Source: Streptomyces sp. SID12501
Lineage (GTDB): Bacteria; Actinomycetota; Actinomycetes; Streptomycetales; Streptomycetaceae
Assembly (NCBI RefSeq): GCF_010550245.1
Contig: NZ_JAAGLU010000027.1
Span: 90,877-154,876 of the forward strand
Length of the DNA stretch: 64,000 nucleotides
Direction: 5' to 3'
Part shown: piece after piece, positions 1 through 9,300 of the stretch
How positions within the stretch are numbered: position 1 is the stretch's first letter
Layout of the letters: each line of letters opens with the position of its first letter
Made by a program: the position numbers and the translations under genes
The notes under the pieces: generated by a model
Told to the model about the DNA's origin: nothing
Seen by the model: only the letters and a program-made list of their open reading frames with translations
Databases searched by the model: none

Positions 1-184
1 ACCTGCCGGTCGCGTTGACCGCCACCTCGTAGCCCAGCTCGCGCAGCTGGTCGGACGGGAACTGTTCGGCCGCGACCTTGGCCTCCTGGAGGCACAGCAC
101 ATCCGTGCCGGTGCTCTCCAGCCAGGCCAGCAGCCTCGGCAGGCGGGCGGTGATCGAGTTCACGTTCCAGGTCGCGATACGCAT
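1..184 (-). CDS. xthA: Exodeoxyribonuclease III, N-terminal part (runs off the window)
   Basis: The minus-strand frame opens with ATG at 184 and reads MRIATWNVNSITARLPRLL, then LCLQEAK. This is the canonical start of the ExoIII/AP-endonuclease family: the Asn of NVN and the Glu of LQE are metal and active-site residues. The enzyme cuts DNA 5' of abasic sites and removes 3' blocking groups in base-excision repair. Only about 61 residues are inside the window and the rest lies to the left of base 1. No operon relation to the next gene can be shown. Confidence 0.9.
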   Translation of the reverse strand, partial: MRIATWNVNSITARLPRLLAWLESTGTDVLCLQEAKVAAEQFPSDQLRELGYEVAVNATGR

Positions 185-220
185 GCCTCACAACCTACCC
201 GCCGGGTCTGACAACGCGTC

Positions 221-853
221 TCAGACCTCAGCCGACGCCCCCGGCGTCAGCCGCGCGTGCTCGGCGCCGCCGAGGCCGCCGACCAGCCGGCCGTAGATCG
301 GGAGGGCGAGGTCCGTGAGGAGGGCGTCGTGGATGTCGTACGCGCGCCGCGGCTTGACCTCGCGGACGTAGTCGACGACCTCGGAGAGCTTGCTCCACGG
401 GGCCATGACCGGAAGCAGCAGCGTGTCGACCGGGTGGTCGGGGACGGTGAGGGCGTCGCCGGGGTGGAAGACGGCGCCGTCGACGAGGTAGCCGACGTTC
501 GTGATGCGGGGGATGTCCGGGTGGATCACGGCGTGCAGTTCGCCGTGGACCTGCACGTCGAAGCCCGCGGCGGTGAACGTGTCGCCGTGGCCGACGGTGT
601 GGACGCGGCCCGGGAAGGCCGCGGAGAGCTGCTCCGCGACCGCGGCGAGGGTCCAGATCTCGGCGGCCGGATTGGCGTCCAGGGCGGCGCGCAGGTGTCC
701 CTCGTCGAAGTGGTCCCCGTGCTCGTGCGTGACCAGGATCGCGTCGGCGCCGGCCGCGGCGTCCTGCTCGCTGAATCCCCCGGGGTCGAGGACGAGCGTC
801 TGCCCGTTCTTCTCGAGGCGGACGCAGGCGTGCGACTTCTTCGTGAGTTTCAT
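221..853 (-). CDS. MBL-fold metallo-hydrolase (UlaG-like)
   Basis: A 210-residue protein starting MKLTKKSHACVRLEKNGQ. The metal-binding motif THEHGDHF is at about residues 42-49, followed by a second His in the LHAVIHPDIPR segment and by FHPGDAL with the bridging Asp. The compact length, with no extra domain, fits the small UlaG-like branch of the metallo-beta-lactamase superfamily. The substrate cannot be told from sequence. It lies between xthA and pcaL on the same strand, with 36 bp to xthA and 85 bp to pcaL, so co-transcription is possible but not shown. Confidence 0.88.
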   Translation of the reverse strand: MKLTKKSHACVRLEKNGQTLVLDPGGFSEQDAAAGADAILVTHEHGDHFDEGHLRAALDANPAAEIWTLAAVAEQLSAAFPGRVHTVGHGDTFTAAGFDVQVHGELHAVIHPDIPRITNVGYLVDGAVFHPGDALTVPDHPVDTLLLPVMAPWSKLSEVVDYVREVKPRRAYDIHDALLTDLALPIYGRLVGGLGGAEHARLTPGASAEV

Positions 854-938
854 GGGTCCATCCTGCCGCTCGGGCCCGGGCTGTGAACGGCTGGGGCTGG
901 TGCTTTCACCACCCGCATCGAGGGTCGCCCCTCAAGCG

Positions 939-2237
939 TCATTCCTCGTCGGGCGTCGTCTCCTCGCGGATGACCTGCTGGGCCACCTTGAACGCGCTGT
1001 TCGCGGCCGGCACCCCGCAGTAGACGGCGGCCTGGAGCAGCACTTCCTTGATCTCGACCGGGGTGAGGCCGTTGCGGAGGGCGGCGCGGGTGTGGAAGGC
1101 GAGTTCGTCGAGGTGGCCGCCCGCGACGAGGGCGGTGAGGGTGACACAGCTGCGGGAGCGCCGGTCGAGGCCGGGCCGGTTCCAGATCTCGCCCCACGCG
1201 TATCGGGTGACGAAGTCCTGGAAGTCCCCGGAGAACTCGTCCGCCTGCGCCAGCGCCCGGTCGACATGCGCGTCGCCGAGCACCTCACGCCGGACCTTGA
1301 TCCCGGCGTCGTACTGGTCCGGGCGGCCCTGCGCCTCGGGCTGCGGGGCGGGCGGCGCGATCTCCGCGATGGGGGTGGCCGGCCGGGGTGCGGCCAGAAC
1401 CGGCTTGACCGGATCCGCCGAGATGGCCGTCCGGCCGGTTGTGGTGTCGTACGCGGGCTGCCACGCCGTCGAGAAGTGGCGTACGAGGAGGTCGGTGACG
1501 GCTGCGGGCTGCTCGACCGGGACCAGGTGGGAGGCACCGGGCACCACGGCGAGGCGGGCGTCCGGGATACCCGCGACCAGGGTGCGGGCCTCGGCGGGGC
1601 CGGTGACCTGGTCGTCGGAGCCGACGAGGACGAGGGTCGGCACACCGACACGGGCCAGTTCATCCCGTACGTCGAAGGAGGCGAGCGATTCGCAGGCCGC
1701 GATGTAGCAGCCGGGGTCGGTGGTGCGGACCATCTGTACGGCCCACTCGGTGATCGCCGGCTGTGCGGCGGCGAAGCCGCTGGTGAACCAGCGCTCGGGT
1801 GAGGTACGGGCGATGGGGCCGAGCCCGTTCGTCCGGACGATCACCCCGCGCTGGCGGAACTCGTCGGCCGTTCCGAAGCGCGGCGAGGCGGCGATCAGCG
1901 CGAGCGAGGCCAGCCTCTCCGGGTGGCGCAGCGCCAGTTCGGCGCCGATCGCACCGCCGAGCGCGCATCCCGCGTAGCCGAAGCGCTGCACGCCGACCGT
2001 GTCGAGCGTGGCGAGCAGACGGGTGGCCAGGCCGGCGACCGACCCGGCGGGATGCGCGGGGGCACCGCCGTGCCCGGGCAGATCGAACCGGAAGACCCGC
2101 CACTGCTTCACCAGCTCCGGCACCTGCCGGTCCCACATGTGCCATGTAGTACCCAGGGAGGGACCCAAGATCAGGACCGGAGCCTCTTCTGGCCCGTCAA
2201 AGCGGTATTGCAGGGTGTTCGGTGGTGTCTCGCTCAC
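939..2237 (-). CDS. pcaL: PcaL: fused 3-oxoadipate enol-lactonase and 4-carboxymuconolactone decarboxylase
   Basis: A 432-residue fusion. Residues ~1-260 are an alpha/beta hydrolase (PcaD part) with the His segment GASHLVPVEQPA and the acid loop LVGSDDQVTGPAEA. Residues ~305-430 are a carboxymuconolactone decarboxylase (PcaC part: GLTPVEIKEVLLQAAVYCGVPAAN). Together they convert 4-carboxymuconolactone to 3-oxoadipate in protocatechuate degradation. Two oddities are visible. The nucleophile elbow reads AGCALGGAIG, where a Ser is expected at the Ala of GCALGG. The GTG start is only about 25 bp from the end of an IS110 element, and pcaB, G, H, I, J and F, usually upstream in Streptomyces, are not in this window. 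The gene may be separated from its promoter and under relaxed selection. The family call is firm; whether it is active is doubtful. Confidence 0.9.
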   Translation of the reverse strand: MSETPPNTLQYRFDGPEEAPVLILGPSLGTTWHMWDRQVPELVKQWRVFRFDLPGHGGAPAHPAGSVAGLATRLLATLDTVGVQRFGYAGCALGGAIGAELALRHPERLASLALIAASPRFGTADEFRQRGVIVRTNGLGPIARTSPERWFTSGFAAAQPAITEWAVQMVRTTDPGCYIAACESLASFDVRDELARVGVPTLVLVGSDDQVTGPAEARTLVAGIPDARLAVVPGASHLVPVEQPAAVTDLLVRHFSTAWQPAYDTTTGRTAISADPVKPVLAAPRPATPIAEIAPPAPQPEAQGRPDQYDAGIKVRREVLGDAHVDRALAQADEFSGDFQDFVTRYAWGEIWNRPGLDRRSRSCVTLTALVAGGHLDELAFHTRAALRNGLTPVEIKEVLLQAAVYCGVPAANSAFKVAQQVIREETTPDEE

Positions 2238-2269
2238 CCGTCAAACCCTCTCATCTCTCACGGACGCCC

Positions 2270-3367
2270 CTATAACGCGGGGGTGCGGGAAACCGGTCTG
2301 ACCAGGTTGAAGACCTCTCGGGCGGCATACCGCTTGAGGCATCGGATGATCTCACGTCGGGTCTTGCCCTCCTGCGTGCGGCGTTCGTAGTACGCCTGGG
2401 TGCGCGGGTCGTGACGCAGCCGAGTGAACACGATGCGATGCAGGGCCGCGTTGGCTTGCCGGTCGCCGCCGTGGTTGAGCCGACGCGTGCTCCGCCGGCC
2501 CGAGGAGTACTCGACGGGGCTGACCCCGCAAAGGGCAGCAAAGGATGCCTCGGTGTTCAGCCGCTCGGGGTTGTCTCCCATGGTGATCAGGAGCGTGACG
2601 GCACTGTCCGGGCCTATGCCCACCGGTACGAGCAGCTGCGGGGCGTGGCGTTCGACGAGCAGGGTCAGGCGCCGGTTCAGCTCATCGATCTGCCCGGTGA
2701 GCTGCTCGATGCGCTCCGCGAGCATTCTCAGGGTCATATGGGTGGCCTGGGCCACCGCGTCCTCGTCGCCCCCGCCGTCGCGCAGGCCGAGGCGCGCGCA
2801 GGTGCGGAACAGCTCGGCATTGCCCAGGCTCGACAACCGCTCCCGCAAGGCGGGGTCAGCTATGACCAGGACGGCCTTGAGCTGGTTGATCGCCTGGGTG
2901 CGGGCCTTGACCGCGGAGACCTTGGCGAGTTTGAACATCCGGGCGCTGTGCACCGGACCGTCGCCGGTTTTGGCCCGGGCCTGGGCGCGACCGCTGAGCA
3001 CAGCCCGCGCAGCAGCCTGCGCATCGAGCGGGTCCGACTTCCCGAGCTGACGGCGGGCCGAGCGGTCGGGCCGGTTCACTTCGAACACCTCGACACGCTG
3101 AGCCAGCAGGTAGCGGGACAGGCCCGCGCCGAAGGTGCCGGTGCCCTCCACGCCGGCCCGGCGCACCGTCCCCCGCTTGCGGGCCCAGACGAGCAGCTGT
3201 CGGTAGCCAGCCGCCGTGGCCGGAAAGGACTCGGTGCCCAAGATTTGCCCGAGCGGGGAGATCACGGCGGCGACATGAACCTCGCCGTGCGTGTCTACGC
3301 CCAGGACGACCTCGCGCCGAACGGGAGGATCTGTGCTGGAGGAGGTGCTGCTCTGTCGGGTCGTCAT
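2270..3367 (-). CDS. IS110-family transposase, copy A (DEDD recombinase)
   Basis: A 365-residue protein. The start ATG at 3367 (MTTRQSSTSSSTDPP) is chosen because the open frame upstream is non-coding IS end shared with the other copy. The RuvC-like DEDD residues are visible: D25 in VLGVDTHG, E74 in AGVEGTGTFG, and D112 and D115 in KSDPLDAQAAA. The C-terminal Tnp_20 part carries the serine-bearing block CGVSPVEYSSGRRS at about 280-293. The length is usual for the family and no frameshift is seen, so this copy may be functional. Its transposition depends on a bridge RNA in characterised members of the family. Confidence 0.93.
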   Translation of the reverse strand: MTTRQSSTSSSTDPPVRREVVLGVDTHGEVHVAAVISPLGQILGTESFPATAAGYRQLLVWARKRGTVRRAGVEGTGTFGAGLSRYLLAQRVEVFEVNRPDRSARRQLGKSDPLDAQAAARAVLSGRAQARAKTGDGPVHSARMFKLAKVSAVKARTQAINQLKAVLVIADPALRERLSSLGNAELFRTCARLGLRDGGGDEDAVAQATHMTLRMLAERIEQLTGQIDELNRRLTLLVERHAPQLLVPVGIGPDSAVTLLITMGDNPERLNTEASFAALCGVSPVEYSSGRRSTRRLNHGGDRQANAALHRIVFTRLRHDPRTQAYYERRTQEGKTRREIIRCLKRYAAREVFNLVRPVSRTPAL

Positions 3368-3774
3368 GATTGGTTCGCCTCCCGCGTGGTGACGTACTGG
3401 GTGGCTGGCACCGGCCTGGACGGGCGGTCTGAACCGTGATGGCGCCTGAACTTCGGCAAGGCCCCTATTGGGACACGCCCTGTGGCTCGGTGACAGCAGA
3501 CACCATCCCGCAACGACAGTCGACAAGCCCGTGACTGGACACTTCGGTCAAAGATCTCAAGAGTCAGACCCCGCCCGGGACAGCACCACGCAACAGTCCC
3601 ACCAGGACCGGCACAGGGGCAGCGTCCGATCACTCTCGGAAGACTTCGTCCGGACCGGAGACCAACTACTGCCGCCAGACGAGAGAATGGCCTCACCCTT
3701 CGTCTGCTCGTGACCGGCATTGACGGACACCCAAGTCACCCGCCGCACCAGCCGGATACGACCGGCACGCGCCC
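3368..3774 (-). ncRNA. IS110 left-end non-coding region, candidate bridge-RNA locus (copy A)
   Basis: About 407 bp upstream of the transposase carry no plausible gene, yet are almost identical to 31368-31775 in the other full copy. In IS110-group elements the long left end is known to encode the bridge RNA that pairs with donor and target DNA. Assigning this region to such an RNA is inference from family and position. I did not fold it or define the RNA ends. Confidence 0.4.
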
Positions 3775-3850
3775 ATGGTCCGGCACGCCTCCCTGACCGT
3801 CGCGCCCGGCGAAGCGGTCGGTCTGCTCGGCCCCAGCGGCTGCGGGCAAT
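3774..3850 (+). pseudogene. ABC-transporter ATPase fragment next to the IS110 end
   Basis: Directly after the IS110 terminus the plus strand reads VRHASLTVAPGEAVGLLGP then SGCG, the Walker A approach of an ABC ATPase (normally GPSGCGKST). The Lys is lost (GCGQF) and the frame then degenerates, while the upstream part is missing. It is a short relic of an oligopeptide/nickel-type ATPase gene, cut by the IS. Confidence 0.6.
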
Positions 3851-4251
3851 TCGCCCCTGGCCCGCGCCGCTGCCCTCCTCCCGCCTGGGGTGGACCCCGT
3901 TGAAGGGCACGTACATGAAGGCCCACCTGTGAGTCGGCGACAGCAACACCAGCATGTCGGCAGACGACTTTCCTTCCGGCTGGATATCACCTGCCCGCGC
4001 CGACACCGCCTCAACACCGACGACTCGGAGATGCCCAAAAATCCGCCGGTACGACCTCGCGTGCCGGGTCCGGAGTCCGCCTCAAACCCCATCGGCCCGA
4101 GGGTGAATATGGCAGAAAACGCTTGCTCGTGAAGCGTGGGAGAACCGGCACCTAACGGACAGAGGGATCGAAAAATATCGATCGTTTGTACGTTTACTGC
4201 GATACGTTACGTGCGCTCCAGGCATCTGCCTGTCACTACAAGGGGGAGAAA
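3851..4251. other. Gene-poor remnant region upstream of the secreted-protein gene
   Basis: There is no intact gene. A minus-strand frame at about 3885-4006 encodes LLSPTHRWAFMYVPFNGV and looks like a fragment of a real protein that I cannot name. From about 4165 to 4210 the DNA is unusually AT-rich for this window (AAAAATATCGATCG) and probably holds the promoter of the gene starting at 4252. Confidence 0.4.
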
Positions 4252-4806
4252 ATGAAGTTAGCAACACGTATGGGTGGGGCCTTAGTAGCTCTGCTGGCTG
4301 TCATCGTGATCGCGCCCGCCGCGTCGGCGGCCGACCACCCCGGCCTGGAGGTCAACACGCCGGTCGAGGTCATGGACGTCAACGGCATCAAGGTCGACAC
4401 AGAGGCATCTGCCGAGACCAAGCAGATCATCCAGGCCGACACGGTCGTTGCCGCCGCCGCCGCTAGTGTGTGCGGATCCGGCTACACCATATCCACCGGC
4501 GCTGCCCGCTACAGCACCTACGGGACCGCCTACACCTGGACCAACGGCACCACGTCAGGCAGCAGTTACTACGACAGGCCGATCTGCGCCGTGTTCTTCA
4601 ATGACACGGGCACCGCCTACTCCATGGGTGTCCGCCTGAAGGACAACTACACCGCCACCCCTGACGACCAGGACTTCGGGACGTACAGCACCTACGCCGG
4701 GCCCGTCTACCAGAACAAGGGCTACTGCGGCCAAGCGTACTCCTACATGAAGGTCGGAAGCAAAGTGGTCGTCGACAACTATCTCAAGGTGGGGGCTTGC
4801 GACTGA
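4252..4806 (+). CDS. Secreted hypothetical protein with signal peptide
   Basis: A 184-residue protein. ATG 4252 is preferred over an upstream in-frame codon because AGGGGGAG lies just before it and a clean Sec signal follows (MKLATRMGGALVALLAVIV, ending APAASA-A). The mature part has a small-residue linker (VVAAAAASV) and then a Tyr/Thr/Gly-rich region with four Cys (VCGSGYTIS, RPICAVFF, KGYCGQAYSYM, VGACD), which suggests a small disulfide-stabilised exported domain. No family was recognised. Its TGA overlaps the ATG of the following lipoprotein gene, so the two are probably translated together and may act together at the cell surface. Confidence 0.75.
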   Translation: MKLATRMGGALVALLAVIVIAPAASAADHPGLEVNTPVEVMDVNGIKVDTEASAETKQIIQADTVVAAAAASVCGSGYTISTGAARYSTYGTAYTWTNGTTSGSSYYDRPICAVFFNDTGTAYSMGVRLKDNYTATPDDQDFGTYSTYAGPVYQNKGYCGQAYSYMKVGSKVVVDNYLKVGACD

Positions 4807-5330
4807 TGCCACCGACACATGGGCTGCGCCCCGCGACATGGGGCGCAGCGCTGCTGGTCACCGTACTGGTCACCGGGTGTTCGAGCAGCAAGGACTCCGT
4901 TCGTGATTCCTCGCCCGATCCTGTGGCCGGGAAGAGCAGCACACCAAGCACATCGAGCACGCCGACATCACCCGAAGTCGACCCGGAACCGTCCCGCCGT
5001 CCGACGGCAACGGACGGTGAGACCCCGGTCATCAGTCATCAGGGAAAGACGAAAGTCGTCACGCTCGGTGATACGGAGATCCGAGCCACGCGTAATGAGA
5101 TCGGCATCAATATCGCCTGCAACTCCACCAACTCCACCGACAGGGCTCACAACATAAGGGTCACTGTCAGTGTGGGCGACGGAAAGGACTGGGTGACGAC
5201 CAACACGTTCGACTTCCGGCAGGTCGCCGCCGGCCAGACGGCCTCAGAAAGCGCTGTCATGGGTGCGTCCTTCCAAGGGGAGCTACCGGACGACCCGAAA
5301 ATCTACATCGACTCCGTCATCTATTACTGA
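4806..5330 (+). CDS. Lipoprotein with FxLyD-like C-terminal domain
   Basis: A 174-residue protein starting MPPTHGLRPATWGAALLV. It has a clear lipobox VTGC, so the N-terminus would be a lipidated Cys at about residue 23. Residues ~25-70 are a Ser/Thr/Pro-rich spacer (STPSTSSTPTSPEVDPEP). Residues ~85-174 form a beta-rich domain with VTVSVGDGKDWVTTNTFDF and IYIDSVIYY, resembling small extracellular FxLyD-type domains. The start overlaps the stop of the preceding gene (TGATG). The function is unknown; the likely role is a surface partner of the secreted protein upstream. Confidence 0.7.
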   Translation: MPPTHGLRPATWGAALLVTVLVTGCSSSKDSVRDSSPDPVAGKSSTPSTSSTPTSPEVDPEPSRRPTATDGETPVISHQGKTKVVTLGDTEIRATRNEIGINIACNSTNSTDRAHNIRVTVSVGDGKDWVTTNTFDFRQVAAGQTASESAVMGASFQGELPDDPKIYIDSVIYY

Positions 5331-5600
5331 CCTACCGCTTGTACCCACGCGGAAGTGCGGCAGCGTTGCATCGCATCGGTCTTCGGTCTTCGGTCTGCTC
5401 ACGGCAACCCTCGGTGAAGCTGGCCTGCACGTCCCGCACCTTCGCTCTGCGCGCCAACCGTTACTTCGAACGCCTGAGGTTCTGCCAGGCACGACATCTC
5501 TGCCCGCACAGAGGTGCCACTTCCTTTGCCCGCGGTTCGATCCGCTGGATGAGTTCACTCCCATCGTTGACCGAAAACAGAAGAGGGAGCGCCTTTTACT

Positions 5601-5934
5601 GTGCGCATAAGACAGAGGCAACGCGCGGTGGTGATAGCGGCGGCGACTGCGCTTCTCGCCTCGTCACTGCCCATCTCCGCGCAGGCTCAGGGACCCCGCG
5701 GTCCCCGACAACGCCGTTCAGGGCGGTAAGAGTCTGCCGAAAGCTGCGAGCAAGCCCCGTGAGGTCAGCAAGAAGGACCGTGCCGGCACCGGCTTTCATG
5801 TCCTGACCGGCAAGGAGAAGGACGGCTACAAGTTCACTACCGTAGCCACCCTGCGCGAAGAGGAATTCGATGCGGACTCCTGGATCGGCAACGCGTGCGT
5901 GACCGGGTCCGGGAAGTACGCGGATATCGCCTAA
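5601..5934 (+). pseudogene. Broken N-terminal paralogue of the large secreted toxin-like protein
   Basis: A GTG at 5601 after GAGGGAG starts a signal peptide (VRIRQRQRAVVIAAATALL, then SSLPISAQA) that soon hits TAA at 5727. In another frame the text continues KKDRAGTGFHVLTGKEKDGY and DADSWIGNACVTGSGKYA, then TAA at 5932. This matches residues ~95-140 of the intact gene at 6307 (TGFHLLVADENDGYAWKT, DTDTWIGNACLTASGKRA). It is a frameshifted and truncated sister copy, only 370 bp upstream of the intact one. Confidence 0.8.
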
Positions 5935-6194
5935 TCGAAACGTTCAACCCGCCGGTTCCAGGATTGCCCGCGGTTGCGTTCAACGCCAACATGCTCAGGC
6001 GGTACTGGGCTTCAGATGTAATGCAGGCGGCGGAATGCACTTACTCCCTGTCGGCGGGGCAGATGGGCCAGCCGACAGTACGAGAGCCGACCGCCGGTCC
6101 AGTGTTCCTCGGAGAGCGGCCAGAAATTTCCATGACCGGCTTCTACTTCAACTCCGGTTACCAGAGCATCTCCCAGGCCATCTACGGTTCCTAG
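5935..6194 (+). pseudogene. Orphan C-terminal fragment, unknown family
   Basis: Directly after the broken paralogue, an open frame encodes about 85 residues including NMLRRYWASDVMQAAECTY, GPVFLGERPEISMTGFYFN and SGYQSISQAIYG, then a stop. It lacks its own start and ribosome site. It reads like the tail of a real protein, perhaps the alternative C-terminus of the broken gene before it. I do not recognise the family. Confidence 0.45.
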
Positions 6195-6306
6195 ACTCTC
6201 AGCCCTACCCGCACGTCACCGCACTCAGTTGTCGAGTGACGCGCGATGGCAGCCTATTTCTGCGGAAATCCCGACGGTGTACGACCGAAACCGATAGAGG
6301 AAAAAC

Positions 6307-9300
6307 GTGAGACAGACAGGACGTGCAAGTAAGCGGTTCCTGGCGCCGATCACTGTCGCAGTGACCACGGCGCTGGCCTTACCACTGAGTATGCCCGCAC
6401 AAGCATCCGAACCGACGCCACCGAAGAACGCCGTGCAATGGCAGGCCCCGGACACCCAGGATGTCGACAAGCCTGCCGGCATCCCCGCCAAGGACCGCAC
6501 CGAATTCCTCGGTAAAGGCTACAAGGAGTCCACCGACACTGCCTTCACGACCTCCGGCGACGGTACCGGCTTCCACCTCCTGGTCGCCGACGAGAACGAC
6601 GGCTATGCCTGGAAGACCGCCGCGACCCTCTCCGAGCCCGGTTTCGACACCGACACCTGGATCGGCAACGCGTGTCTGACCGCCTCCGGTAAGCGCGCAG
6701 CCGTCGCCTACGCCCCGCGTACCTTCACCAACAAGCCCGAACTCATGACGCGGGGGGCCTTCGCTGCTCTCGTGGACCTGACCACGGGCCAGGTCACCAA
6801 GCTGCCGTTCCAGGCATCGCTGGCCTACTTCAGCCCGGGCTGTGGTGACGGTGAGCAGGCCGTGTTCACGCAGCTCTCGTACGAGGGCGACGTCAAACAG
6901 CAGACCCGGCTGGTCACTGTGGACGCTGCCACGGGCAAGGCCAGCACCCCGGCTACCTATCCGGGTGAGGTTACCTCCGCCGTGCCGACGAGGAACGGCA
7001 TCGTCGCTGCCAACGGCAACCGGCTGGTCGCCGCCCAGGCCAAGGGCAGGCTCAGGGAAATCACGCGCACCGAGTCGGTACCGTTTCAGCTTACGGTCGA
7101 CGCCACGGGCGGTGTCACCTACATCGACCGCGCGAAGGACATCAGCACCGAGAAGACGGCCCGTAGCTACGCCCGGCACCTGGACGCTGGTCGGCTACGC
7201 AAGGGCAACTCCCCGGCCAGCACGCTTGCTTCGGGCGGGCTGGCCAAGTGGGACCTGACCTCCTCGGCCGACGGCACCGTCTACATCTCTGGCACGGCCA
7301 CCACCCGGGGCACACTACCGAAGACGGTGAGGAACCCCGGCGATGTCGCCAAGGGTGCGCTCGTCTCCAGCCATGGCGCCGCCGCCCTCACCACTGCCTG
7401 GGCCGACGGCAAGGACAGCCGCATCCGGGCCGACGAAGCCCTGGCCGAGCGCACCGCCCGTGTCAGCCTGCGCCTGCTGGACACGAAGCGGACGGTCACG
7501 TTGGACGCCGTGCCCGGCAAGCACCGTATCGGCGGCAAGAAGTCGGAGCGGCAGGGAGCGGCGGCTTCCCCGGCATTGCCGCAGCTGACCAAGTCATCCA
7601 TTCAGGACAAGAGTTCGTCCGGCCTTTCCACGCAGGCCGCGCCCACCCAGCTCGTCGCTTCCGCGGCTGGCAACCCGAGCGAGGACGCCTCCGAGCGCAC
7701 CTGCGCCGTGGCCCGCAACGACGTCAAGAAGCAGGCGTTCCAGCCCACTCCGCGCCAGGTCGAATGGGCGGCAGACCAGGCCGTCGTCGGCAAGCTCGAC
7801 TTCTACCGCTCCCCGGACTGGAAGAACACCGGCATGGCCGGCTACCAGCCGCAGGGCCTGTTCCCGCCGATCCTCCTCGAAGGCGACCCCAACGGGAAGC
7901 TGGACACCGAGGACGGCGACAACGACAAGTGGCATATCCCATCACAGATCCTCCTCGGCGTCACCGCCCAGGAGTCCAATATGTGGCAGGCTGCCCGCGT
8001 CGCCGTGCCCGGAGTCAGTTCCAACAGCCTCATCGGCAACTACTACGGCGTCGACTACAGCGCGAGCGGTGAGCAGCAGGATCCGTGGGCCATCGACTGG
8101 TCGGAGGCGGACTGTGGTTACGGCATCACCCAGGCCACCGACGGCATGCGGCTGGCCGGCAAGGAGAAGCCCGACGAGACGGCGATGAGCGCTCTCAAGC
8201 AGGAGGCCGTCGCCCTGGACTACACCGCCAACATCGCCTATGGCGCGCAGATCCTGTCGGGCAAGTGGAACCAGACCCGCAAGGCGGGTATGAAGGTCAA
8301 CGACGGCCACCCGAGGTGGATCGAGAACTGGTTCTTCGCCCTGTGGGCCTACAACTCGGGCTTCTACGTCACCTCCGACTCCGCCGGGCACCAGGGCGTG
8401 GGCTGGACCAACAACCCCGCCAACCCGCTGTGGAAGGCCAACCGACTGCCATTTCTTGAGAACGCGGCCGGCGGCGACAACTATGCCGACGCCTCGCACC
8501 CGCAGGACTGGCCTTACGAGGAGAAGGTCATCGGCTGGGCCGCGCGCCCCATCGCCGCCCTGTTCGGCCCCGGTGACGTGAAGGCTGGGTACCTCGCCGC
8601 GTGGTGGAACAGCAACGCCTACCGCACCTCGGCCAAGCCGCCGGTGGACCTGTTCTGCGACTCCTCCAACTCCTGTGTCCCGTCGAAGATCGGAGACAAC
8701 GACTCCAACGACCCCGGCCAGGGTGCCTGCACGCTCGACTCCGGCAACAGCGACACCAACAGCCACTGGCTGCACTGCTGGTGGAACAAGTCGGTGACAT
8801 GGAAGAGCTGCACGACGGGCGCCCAGTGCGGCAACCAAGTCCACCGGTTCAACACCACCTACCCCGAGCAGGCGGACGCCAACTCCTACCCACCGCGATG
8901 CTCCAGCGGCCTGCCCTCGGGCGCCCTGATCGTCGACGACGTCAACAAGGGCGTGGTACCGGCGGGCTCTGCGTCACGAAGTTGCGGAGCGTCCGCGTCG
9001 GACGGCACGTTCACCCTCAACTACAGCCCGTGGAACGGGACGTACCCAGGGAAGATCGACACCCACCAGATCGGGGCGGGATACGGCAACCACTTCTACT
9101 TCGCTCACACCCGTCAGCCAGAGTCCACGGCGGGCACGGCCAACCGTATGGAGGCCACCGGAGTCTGGAAGTTGAACTCCACGGTCCCCGGCCGCGGTGG
9201 TGACGCCGAGGTCTTCGTGCACATACCCGACCACGGTGCGCAGACTACCGAGGCGATCTACGAGATCGTCACCGCGTTCGGCACCAAGAAGAAGACAATC

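Larger units (their letters stand above)
2263..3774 (-). mobile_element. IS110-family insertion sequence, full-length copy A
   Basis: The limits are set by comparison with the second full copy (30275-31775). The two share near-identical sequence from GACGCCCCTAT on the transposase 3' side to ACCGGCACGCGCCC on the far side, after which the flanks diverge. The element is about 1.51 kb: a short 3' end, a 365-codon transposase and about 407 bp of non-coding left end. There are no terminal inverted repeats or obvious target duplication, as expected for IS110. It has landed just upstream of pcaL, and its other end abuts a broken ABC-transporter ATPase gene. Confidence 0.85.

Noticed and set aside
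3368..3526. N-terminal extension of the IS110 transposase frame
   Set aside because: The segment belongs to the non-coding left end shared by both copies; the family start is at the MTTRQ/MTIRQ methionine.
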